Assembly: GCF_023091745.1 (NCBI RefSeq)
Contig: NC_068911.1
Coordinates: 159,202,004-159,266,003, forward strand
DNA: 64,000 bases
From: Budorcas taxicolor
Lineage: Eukaryota > Chordata > Mammalia > Artiodactyla > Bovidae
Direction of reading: 5' to 3'
Shown: piece after piece, positions 21,877 to 31,823 of the stretch
Layout: the number at the start of each line of letters is the position of its first letter
Position numbering within the stretch: the first letter of the stretch is position 1
Program-made: the position numbers and the translations under genes
Notes under the pieces: model-generated
The model's database searches: none
What the model was told of the DNA's origin: nothing
Seen by the model: only the letters and a program-made list of their open reading frames with translations

Positions 21877-23632
21877 GATGCAATCTCAAAAACAACAAAA
21901 TGTCTCTGTTTGTTTCCAAGGTAAACCATTCAATATCACAGCAATCCAAGTCTATGCCGTAACAAGAAATGTTGAAGAAGCTGAAGTTGAACGGTTCTAA
22001 GCAGGCTTACAAGACCTTCTAGAGCTCACATTCATAAAAGATGTCTTTTTCTTTATAGGGGACTGGAATGCAAGAGTAAGAAGTCAAGAGATAATTGGAG
22101 TAACAGGAAAATTTGCCCTTGGAGTTCAAAACGAACAGAGCAAAGGCTAACAGAGTTTTGTGAAGAGAATGCACTGGTTATAGCCAAAACCCTCTTCCAA
22201 TAGCACAAGAGAAAACTCTACACGTGGATATCATCAGATGGCCAATACCAAAATCAAATTGATTATATTCTTTGCAGCCGAAGATGGTGAAGCTCTATAC
22301 CATCAGCAAAAACAAGTCCAGGAGCTGGCTGTGGTTACAATCATGAACACCTTACTGCCAAATTCAAACTTAAATTGAAGAAAGTAGGGAAAACCACTAA
22401 ACCATTCTGGTATGACCTAAATCATATCCCTTACGATTATACAGTAAAAGTGACTAATAGATTCAAGGGTTTAGATCTGATAGAGTGCCTGAAGAACTAT
22501 GGGTGGAAATTCATGACATGGTATAGGAGGCAGCAAACAAGACCTTTTCCAAGAAAAAGAAATGCAAATATGCAAAATGGCTGTCTGAGGAGGCCTTACC
22601 AATAGCTGAGGAAAGAAGAGAGGCAAAAGGCAAAGGAGAAAAGGAAAGATATACCTATTTGAATGCAGAGTTCCAAAGAATAGCAAGGAGAAATAAGAAA
22701 GCCTTCCTCAGTGATCAGTGCAAAGAAATAAAGGAAAACAATAGAATGGTAAAGACTAGAGATCTCTTTAAGAAAATTAGAGATACCAAGGGAACATTTC
22801 ATGCAAAGATGTGCTCGATAAAGGACAGAAATGGTATGCACCTGACAGAAGCAGAAGATATTAAGAAGAAGTGGCAAGTATACACAGAAGAACTATACAA
22901 AAAAGAACTTCATGACCCAGATAAACACGATGGTGTGATCACTCACCTAGAGCTAGACATCCTGGAATGCCAAATCAAGTGTGCCTTAGAAAGCATCACT
23001 ATGTATAAAGCTAGTGGAGGTAATGGAAGTCCAATTTAGCTATTTCAAATCCTAAAAGATGATGCCATTAAAGTGTTGCACTCAATATGCCAGCAAATTT
23101 GGAAAACTATAACCTTCATGGATCAACCTAGACAGCATATTAAAAAGCAGATAGATTACTTTGCCAGCAAAGGTCCATCTAGTCAAGGCTATAGTTTTTC
23201 CAGTAGTCACGTATGGATGTGAGAGTTGGATGATAAAGCAACCTGAGCACTGAAGAATTGATGCTTTTGAACTGTGGTTTGGAGAAGACTCTTGAGAATC
23301 CCTTGGACTGCAAGGAGATCCAACCAGTGTATCTTAAAGGAAATCAGTCCTGAATATTCATTGAAAGGACTGATGCTGAAGCTGAAACTCCTATACTTTG
23401 GCCACCTGATGCGAGGAGCTGACCCGTTGAAAAGACCCTGGTGCTGGGAAATATTGAAGAAGGGATGAAAACTGGATGAGAGATAATGAGATGGTTGAAT
23501 AGCATCACTGACACTATGGACATGACTTTGAGTAAGCTCTGGGAGTTGGTGATGGAAAGGGAAGCCTGGCGTCCTGCAGTCAGTGGGGTCACAAAGAGTC
23601 GGACACGACTGAGAGACTGAACTGAACTGAAC
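21877..23632 (+). pseudogene. BovB copy X, main part with RT core deleted
   Basis: It resumes copy X at TTGGATGCAATCTC and runs through EN and the linker; a 126-codon frame at 22659-23039 holds KTRDLFKKIRDTKGTFHAK. At about 23108-23118 the sequence jumps from GCAAATTTGGAAAACT to AACCTAGACAGCATATT, removing motifs A to YADD and part of the C-terminus. The 3' end is complete and finishes in an ACTGA tail at 23612-23632. Many stops make it non-coding. It is clearly more diverged than copy Y, as expected for the older host of the nest. Confidence 0.9.
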
Positions 23633-24361
23633 TCTGCATATAAGGTAAATAACCAAAGTTGACAATATACGGCTTGACATACTCCCTTCCCAAGTTGGAA
23701 CCAGTCTATTGTTCCATGTCCAGTTCTAACTGTTGCTTCTTGACCTGCATACAGATTTTGCAGGAGGGAGGTAAGGTGTTCTGGTAATCCCATATCTTGA
23801 AGAATTTTCCACATTTTGTTGTGATCCACACAGCTAAGGGCTTTAGAATAGCTGACTGAAGCAGAAGTAGACGTTTTTCTGGAATTCTCTTACTTTTTCA
23901 ATGATCCACCGGATGTTGTTGGCAATTTGATCTCTGGTTCCTCTGCCTTTTCTAAATCCAGCTTTAACATCTGGAAGTTCTCAGTTCATGTACTGTTGAA
24001 GCCTCATTTGGAGAATTTTAACATTACTTTGCTAACGTGTGAGATGAGTGCAATTGTGAGGTAGTTTGAACATTCTTTGACATTGCCTTTCTTTGGGATT
24101 GGAGTGAAAAACTGACCTTTTCCAGCCCTTTGGCCACTGCTGAGTTATCCAAACTTGCTGGCATATTTAGTGCAGCACTTTAATAGCATGATCTTTTAGG
24201 ATTTGAAATAGCTCATCTGGAATTCCATCACCTCTACTAGCTTTGTTTGTAGTGATGCTTCTTAAGACTTCCTAAGTAGTGCTTCTTAAGTGATGCTTCT
24301 TGGCTTCACACTCCAAGATGTCTGGCTCTAGCTGAGTGTCACAGCATCGTGGTTATCTGGG
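23633..24361 (-). pseudogene. BovB copy Z, internal RT fragment
   Basis: It abuts the ACTGA tail of copy X directly and is inverted. It covers RT from just upstream of YADD (sense TTATATGCAGAG end at 23634) back to the linker (sense ACCCAGATAACCACGATG). Both ends are truncated and no tail is present. A local triplication of AGTGATGCTTCTT-like units at 24251-24302 adds about 40 bp. No open frame survives across it. Confidence 0.85.
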
Positions 24362-25195
24362 TTTCTAGAGGCTGAGACAGAATTGCCTATGAGCATCCAG
24401 GAGTCTCCTGCAGAGGTGTGGGTCAACAGTCAAGAGCGCTCAGTACAAGAGTTCTGGGAGCCCTGATGTGCTGGCATAATTCCTTTCAAAGGTAGTCACT
24501 TATAGCCATTATCCCTACCACAGTTAAACCTCAGGCCAAACTAATAGGGAGGGAACACAGCTCCACCCATCAGCAGTAAATGGGATTAAAGATTACTGAA
24601 CCTGACTCAGCCCACCCAAGCAAGACCCAGTTTACCCCACTGACAGTCCTTCCCTTCAGGAAGCTTCCACAGGCCTCTTATCCTCATACATCAGAGGGCA
24701 GACAGAATTAAAACCACAATCACAGAAAACTAACCAAACTGAAATCTGGATCACAGCCTTATCTAACTCAGTGAAACCATGAGCCATGCCGTGTAGGGCC
24801 ACCCAAGATGGATGGGTCATGGTGGAGAGCTCTGACAAAACGTCTTCCATTGGAAAAGAGAACGCAAACCATTTCAGTATTCTTGCCTTGAGAACCCCAC
24901 GAACAGTATAAAAAGGCTAAAAGTTAGGACGCTGACAGATGAATTCCCCAGGTCAGTAGGTGACAACTATGCTCCTGGATAAGAGTGGGGAAAACTTTCC
25001 AGAAGGAATGAAGAGGCTGAGCCGAAGTGGAAACAATGCCCAAGTGTGGATATGCCTGGTGGTGAAATTAAAGTGTGATGCTAGAAAGAAGAATATTGCA
25101 TAGGAATCTGGAATGTTAGGTCCATGAATCAAAGTAAATCAGAAGTTGTCAAACAGGAGATGGCAAGAGTGAACATCGGCATTTTAAGAATCAGT
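24362..25195 (+). pseudogene. BovB copy V, 5' UTR and endonuclease start
   Basis: The 5'-truncated BovB 5' UTR includes GTTAAACCTCAGGCCAAAC, CAGAGGGCAGACAGAATTAAA and GAGCCATGCCGTGTAGGGCC. It leads into the EN start GGAATGTTAGGTCCATGAATC, with residues GILRIS corresponding to DILGIS. It is interrupted by copy U and continues at 25702. It contains one unit of the 5' UTR repeat seen twice in copy W. Confidence 0.87.
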
Positions 25196-25701
25196 CAGTC
25201 AGTTCATCAGTTCAGTCACTCAGTCGTGTCCAACTCTTTGCGACCCCATGGATCGCAGCACGCCAGCCCCCCCTGTCCATCACCAACTCCCGGAGTTCAC
25301 TCAGATTCATGTACATCGAGTCAGTGATGCCATCCAGCCATCTCATCCTCTGTCGTCCCCTTCTCCTCCTGCCCCCAATCCCTCCCAGCATCAGAGTCTT
25401 TTCCAATGAGTCAACTCTTCACATGAGGTGGCCAAAGTACTGGAGTTTCAGCTTCAGCATCATTCCCTCCAAAGAAATCCCAGGGCTGATCTCCTTCAGA
25501 ATGGACTGGTTGGATCTCCTTGCAGTCCAAGGGACTCTCAAGAGTCTTCTCCAACACCACAGTTCAAAAGCATCAATTCTTTGGTGCTCAGCTTTCTTCA
25601 CAGTCCAAATCTCACATCCATACATGACCACTGGAAAAACCATAGCCTTGACTAGATGGACCTTTGTTAGCCAAGTAATGTCTCTGCTTTTCAATATGCT
25701 A
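25196..25701 (-). pseudogene. BovB copy U, short 3' fragment inside copy V
   Basis: The 3' 500 bp of BovB on the minus strand, with the tail region near 25196-25215 (partly merged with CAGTCAGTCAGTTC). A 100-codon frame at 25419-25721 shows FPVVMYGCEIWTVKKAEHQR and SILKEISPGISLEGMMLK, typical of the BovB C-terminus. It looks young. I could not define a TSD. Confidence 0.88.
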
Positions 25702-25840
25702 AATGAACTAAAATATATCAAAGTGGGTGAATTTAATTCAGATGACCATTATAACTACTGCTGTGGGCAAGAACCCCTTTGAAGAAATGGAGTAGCCTTT
25801 ATAGTCAACGAAAGAGTCTAAAATTCAGGACTTGGGTCCA
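25702..25840 (+). pseudogene. BovB copy V, continuation after copy U
   Basis: GAACTAAAATATATCAAAGTGG, ACCATTATAACTACTGCTGTG and AATGGAGTAGCC continue the EN segment interrupted at 25195. The copy ends near GGACTTGGGTCCA without reaching RT. Confidence 0.82.
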
Positions 25841-26105
25841 GGAAAAGTTCTATCATCTATTGCCACATGGAATTTACTTCACAATTTCACATATTAATCA
25901 TTTGTTCATCCCTTAGGTTTGCCTCTGATTTCTAACTATACTGCTGATAATACCAAGAAAGACTTAGAGATCCAAGAAGCCCTGAACATAAGTGATTTTG
26001 ATTGACTTCTATTCTCCAAGGAAATTTGTCTTTAATCTGGACTCACATTTTTGTGAGTTAGTCTTTAACTTATACATTAAACACATAAAATTATGGATGA
26101 TAAAG
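25841..26105. other. Unassigned DNA
   Basis: Short non-repeat interval with no gene recognised. Confidence 0.5.
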
Positions 26106-26400
26106 TTTTTTATGATTTTATTTATTTATTAATTTTAGCTGTGCTGGGTCTTTGCTGCTTGGAGGTCTTTTCTCTAGTTGCTTCTCTCTACTTGTAGTGC
26201 TTGGGCTTCTCATTGAGGTGGCTTCTCTTGTTGTGGACTGCAGGCTTCAGTAGTTGCAGCTCCCGGGCTCTAGGGCACAGGCTTAATAGTTATGGCTCAT
26301 GGGCTTAGTTGCTCCTCAGCATGGAGGATCTTCCCACGTCAGGAATCAAACCTGCCTCTCCTGCATTGGCAGGTAGATTCTTTACCACTGAGCCAGGTAA
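26106..26400 (-). mobile_element. CHR-family tRNA-derived SINE
   Basis: In reverse orientation: T-rich end, TAGCTGTGCTGGGTCTTTGC, GGCTTCTCATTGAGGTGGC, GTAGTTGCAGCTCCCGGG, then the tRNA-like head near GCATTGGCAGGTAGATTC. A 7-bp TGATAAA at 26098-26104 and 26408-26414 may be the TSD. Confidence 0.88.
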
Positions 26401-26414
26401 ATCCTAGTGATAAA

Positions 26415-27049
26415 TATTAGCAACAACTTATTAAAACAGAAAATTTCTCTCCATGGTGTGAGGTGAGTGCCACCTCATTTCTACCCTTCCCCACACATAT
26501 AACCCCAAGCAGCACTTAGTATGAGTTGAAGTCTTCTTTCCATTCCCTTTTTTTCTTTTTCTCAGTTCTCCATTACCTCTTACCAAGAAATAATTATTAC
26601 ATCCTTGTGGATCCTTCCAGAAGTTCTGAGATAAATTAGCTATATATAGCCATGCACCTTCTATTTTACTCAATTGTGAGCATACTATACCAAGCACTCT
26701 GTATTTCTTTTGTTTTATTCTGTGGGATCATGCTATACAGATATGTGAAGAGCTTACTCATTCTTTTATAAGGACTCAAGACAACCCATCTTGAGAAGTG
26801 ACTCTTGTACTAGTAAGAACCCAGATGAAAACTCATTTATGAAAGCTTTTCTTCCTACTTCTACACTGGGTTCTTACAATTTTCTTCAGCCACCAACCAA
26901 AGTTTCAGCGCTACTATTACCCTTGCCTCTGTGGCTCAAATTGCCATCTTGGACATTGTGCATTCTTGCCTCTGATGAATGCACGTCTGCAGCTCTTGGG
27001 CCTTCCAATCTGTGTCTAGCATTGGTCCTCATTAACTATGTGCCTTTTG
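26415..27049. other. Unassigned DNA
   Basis: Two frames of 88 and 96 codons (26431-26697 minus, 26791-27081 plus) lack recognisable domains. No repeat family was seen. Confidence 0.5.
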
Positions 27050-27169
27050 TGCTCCATCACTCAGTTGTGTCCAACTCTTAATGATCCCATTGTAGTCTGC
27101 CAGGCTCCTCTGTCCATGAGATTCTCCAGGCAAGAGTACTGGTGTGGGTTGCCATTTTCTTCTTCACTG
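27050..27169 (-). mobile_element. 5'-truncated Bov-tA SINE
   Basis: ATCACTCAGTTGTGTCCAAC, TCTGCCAGGCTCCTCTGTCC and GTACTGGTGTGGGTTGCC are the Bov-tA body in reverse; the tRNA-like head is missing. ATTAACTAT (27031-27039) and ATTAATTAT (27170-27178) may be a one-mismatch TSD. Confidence 0.88.
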
Positions 27170-27178
27170 ATTAATTAT

Positions 27179-28841
27179 AGTGTTCTCTTAAATTACATGA
27201 TTTTTTAGCAAGTCACTGAATCTGAGTCCCTTTTCTGCCATAAGTTTTTCTCTTGTCTTACCAAATATTAGCCTTGAGTATCAATTACATTTCAGCACAT
27301 CTTGTCTCAGTTGTCTATAGTTGTCTATCCTCACCCACCATCAGTTCCCTTTAGTAAGTCTAAGGCAAGTGCTCAGATATATATACATATATTTCTTTAT
27401 GAGCCCAGAATCATCATCTTGCTGCTGCCCTTCTTTTTAAAATACCATTGTTGGCTTTAAAAAGGAGTTTCTTCTTTTCTTTCATATACCTAAACAACTC
27501 CAAAAGCAAAGATTCTGTTCAACTATGAAAACATTGCCTAGAGAATAACTTCTTTGACTGCCTTCTTTCTTATTTTTTTTTACATAATCCTTCCAAAAGC
27601 TTTCAGCATCTCTTAGATGTTTTCTGAGATCCTCTGAGACACAAAAAGCATGTCAAACAAGCAGCCATTTTTTCCAGGACCCTGAGCTTACTTGCCTCTT
27701 GAAGAAACCTACCTTCCTATTTCTTATTCTCTAGAAAAAGAGTAAAGGTAGTTTCATCCTTCCCTTTCTCTAAATATTGTAATATTAACTGTTAATTAAC
27801 TTGTAGCCCTTCTTAGCCTTCAGGGTACAGCATTTATGTTCTAAGACTACAGTAAAATTGCAAAATAAGAGAAATATCATGACCTCTTCATTGCTTATTT
27901 CATTTAATGTAGTAACACCATCCTCTCAGTCACAAGAGATGGGAAAATGATCATCATCTTCAATGTATCTCTCATCCCAACATATGATCAGATTCTTCGA
28001 TGTCTTTGAAATTAAACTCTTTTCTCATAGCATTGACCTCACTCAAACCTTCTGTCTCTAACAGCTCTCTATAAGCCATCTTTCAGGTAGGACTCTGAAA
28101 ATATAAACATTTGCTTTCCCCTTAACCTTTTTTTTCCTCTAGGAGGAAGGACACATATTTAATGAGTCAGATTCTAGGCATGTGCCCAGGCTGCATTTAC
28201 TAATGAGTAGCTCACTGTGGATTAATGATCACACCCGTTGCCATGGCACGTTCTTACACTTTCTCCTTTTATGGACCAGGAGAGGCAAAATAGCCCAGGA
28301 CTTCTCCCACATAGAGGGGACTGAATCATCCAGTTGCCTTGATCATCAGTTCTCTTTCATATAAATTTCAGTCCACTAATCCCAAAAGTTTCTGTCCTCC
28401 CCTGAGATTGGCAAGAACACAGTTCCCAAGTTAGAGTCTAGGCTTAGGGAAAGCAAAGATGCTTCTTAGGATTCTGTTCTATATGCCATTTTCCAAGCCC
28501 ATCTTACTGGAGTTCTTGAGAGTTGAGGACAAAAAGTCCAACTAATAATTTTTGGCCAATAACATGGGCAAACTTATGAGAGGAGTGGCTGTGGTCTTGT
28601 TAATATTGGATATATAATCACTATCCTAACATTCCTCAAAATCATAAAACGCATGGTCTTATAGTTCATATCCAATTACCAGATCCTTCTTGGAACTATC
28701 TGAGGTTCTGCTTGTCTCCATTGGTATCAAATAAAATTTTAAACTGTAGAATGTCATTCAAGATGATCTAATATCTCAGACTAAATCTGTCTTGATAATT
28801 GCTTTATCATTGACTGTCAAAACATGAATCCACTAGCACAG
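27179..28841. other. Unassigned DNA
   Basis: About 1.7 kb with no gene, RNA gene or confident repeat recognised. Frames are short and without domains. Confidence 0.5.
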
Positions 28842-28848
28842 ACTTCCT

Positions 28849-31264
28849 CAGTTCAGTTCAGTCACTAGGTCATGTCTGACTTTTTGTAACCCCATGGACT
28901 GCAGCAGGCCAGACTTCCCTGTCCATCACCAACACCCGGAGCTTACTTAAACTCATCTCCATAGAGCCAGTGATGCCATCCAAACTTCTCATCCTCTATT
29001 GTCCCCTTCTCCTCCTGCCTTCAATCTTTCCCAGCATCAGGGTCTTTTCCATTGAGTCAGTTCTTCACATCATGTGGCCAAAGCATTGGAGTTTCAGTTT
29101 CAGCATCATTCCTTCCAATGATTATTCAGGACTGATTTCCTTTAAGATGGACTGGTTGGATCTCCTTGCAGTCCAAAGGATTCTCAAGAGTCTTCTCTGA
29201 AACCACAGTTGGAAAGCATCAATTATTCAATGCCCAGCTTGCTTTATAGCCTAACTCTCACATCCATATATGACTACTGGAAAAACTATAGCTTTGACCA
29301 GATGGACCTTGGCTGACAAAGTAATGTCTCTGCTTTTTAGTATGCTCTCTAGGTTGGTCATAGCTTTTATTCCAAGGAGAAATTTTTAATCTTTTAATTT
29401 CATGCCTGCAGTGACCATCTGCAATAATTTTGGAGCCCATAAAAATGAAGTCTGTACTGTTTCCATTCTTTCCCCATCTATTTGCCATGAAGTGATGGGA
29501 CCAGATGCCATGATCTTAGTTTTCCGAATGTTGAGTTTTAAGCCAACTTTGCGCTCTCCTCTTTCACTTTCACCAAGAGGCTCTTTAGTTCTTTAGTTTC
29601 TGCCATAAGGATGATGTCATCTGCATATCTGAGGTTATTGATATTTCTCCTGGCAATCTTGATTCCAGCTTGTGTTTCATCCAGTCCAGCATTTCACATG
29701 ATGTACTCTGCATATAAGTTAAATAAACAGGGTGACAATATACAGCCTTCATAAGCTCCTTTCCCAATTTACAACCCATCTGTTGTTCCATGTCCAGTTC
29801 TAACAGTTGCTTCTTGACCTGCATACACATTTCTCAGGAGGCAGGTAAGGTGGTCTGGTATTCCCATGTCTTTCAGAATTTTCCACAGTCTGCTGAGATC
29901 CACAGAGTCAAAGCCTTTGGTGTGGTCACTAAAGCAGAAGTAGATGTTTTTCTGGAACTCTCTTGCTTTGTCCATGATCCAGCAGATGTTGGCAATTTGA
30001 TCTCTGGTTCCTCTACCTTTTCTAAAACCAGCTTGAACATCTGCAAGTTCTCATTTCACGTACTGTTGAAGCCTGGCTTGGAGAATTTTGAGCATTACAT
30101 TGCTAGCGTGTGAGATAAGTGCAGTTGTGAGGTAGTTTGAACATTCTTTGGCATTGCCTTTCTTTGGGATTGGAATGAAAACTGACCTTTTTCAGTCTTG
30201 TGGCAACTACTGAGTCTTCCAAATTTGTTGGCATATTGAGTACAGCAGTTTCACAGCATCATCTTTTAGGATTTGAAATAGCTCAACTGGAATTTCATCA
30301 CTTCCACTAGCTTTGTTCATAGTGATGCTTCCTAAGGTCCACTTGACTAACCATCACGGTTATCTGGGTCATTAAGATATTTTTTGCATAGTTCTTCTGT
30401 GTATACTTGCCACCTCTTCTTAATATCTTCTGCTTCTATTAGGTGCATACCATTTCTATCCTTTATGAAGCCCATCTTTTATGAAATAGCCCCTTGATAT
30501 CTCTAAATTTTTTGAAAAGATCTCTAGTCTTTCCCATTCTGTTGTTTTCCTCTATTTCTTTGTATTGATTGCTGAGGAAGGCTTTCTTATCTTTGCTTGC
30601 TATTCTTTGGAACTCTGCATCCAAATGGATATATATTTCCCTTTCTCCTTTGCCTTTAACTTCTCTTCTTTCTCAGCTCTTTGTAAGGCCTCCTCAGGCA
30701 GCCATTTTGCATGTTTGCTTTTCCTTTGCTTGGGGATGGTCTTTATCACTGCCTCCTGTACAATGTCACGAACCTCCATCCATAGTTCTTCAGGCATTCT
30801 ATCAGATCTAATCCCTTGAATCTATTTGTCACTTTCCCTGTATAATCATACGAGATTTGATTTAGGTCATACTGAATGGTCTAGTGGTTTTCTCTACCTC
30901 TTAAATTTAAGTTTGAATTTGGCAATAAAGAGTTCATGATTTGAGCCACAGTCATCTCCCAGTCTTGTTTTTGCTGACTGTATAGAGCTTCTCTATCCCT
31001 GGCTGCGAAGAATATAATCAATCTGATTTTGGCACTGACCATCTGGTGATGTCCATGTGTGGAGTCTTCTCTTGTATTGTTGAAAGACGGTGCTTACTAT
31101 GACCAGCATGTTCTCTTGGCAAAACTCTGTTAGCCTTTGACTTGCTTCATTTTTATACTCCAAGGCCAAATTTGCCTGTTACTCCAGGTATCTCTTGACT
31201 TGCTACTTTTGCATTCCAGTCACCTATAATGAAAAGGACATCTTTTTTGGCTGTTAGTTCTAGA
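28849..31264 (-). pseudogene. BovB, 5'-truncated in the endonuclease, 2.4 kb, TSD ACTTCCT
   Basis: The 3' tail is at 28849-28862, with RT through 29250-30350 and the linker and EN C-terminus to 31264. The motif-A region reads CFSDHTKGFDSVDLSRLWK in a 68-codon frame (29769-29975), so flanking residues have decayed. The YADD codons are readable near 29620-29631 but no frame joins them to motif A. The linker survives in 30600-30797. Exact 7-bp repeats ACTTCCT at 28842-28848 and 31265-31271 give a likely TSD. It is an old, inactive copy. Confidence 0.92.
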
Positions 31265-31271
31265 ACTTCCT

Positions 31272-31823
31272 AAATGGATCCTTTTCATACTTCTGTGGTT
31301 GGTTTATACTCTTTCCCCTCTAAAGAAGCTTTCCCCAAATCCTTGACTTCCACCTCCCATACTTAGTCACTCCACATATAGCCACTGATCACCTTCTATG
31401 TGATCAGTGAGCCACTGATCCAAATCCTGTGGAGATTCAAGGTAAATATAATATTCAAACCTTGCCGTACTTAGAGATATTATCAGATCCTTCCAGTTGT
31501 TAAGAATGTCTACTCCCTTTGTGCTCTAGTCTTACATTACTTATTGTGCCTTGGGCTATAGAAATGTGTATATATTCCATATCTCCACCACTGAATGACA
31601 AACCTCTTGCAGGCAAATACTACTTTTTATTCATTCATTCATTTTTCAGAAACTTAAAAAAGGCATATTTATAGAAAATTTTTCTAAAACTATTTATCTT
31701 GACACATGTTTGGAAGCCAACTTTGGCATCTCACATTGATAGCAAACTTGTGGTATTAAGCAACATTTTCACTCCACATATTCCAAACTCAGTTTTATCC
31801 AAACACCTTGCAGGTGTTAACTT
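31272..31823. other. Unassigned spacer between two BovB copies
   Basis: About 550 bp without a recognised gene or repeat. It holds a perfect hairpin with 9-bp arms (ACTGATCAC 31384-31392, GTGATCAGT 31400-31408) followed at once by another CCACTGATC. Confidence 0.6.
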
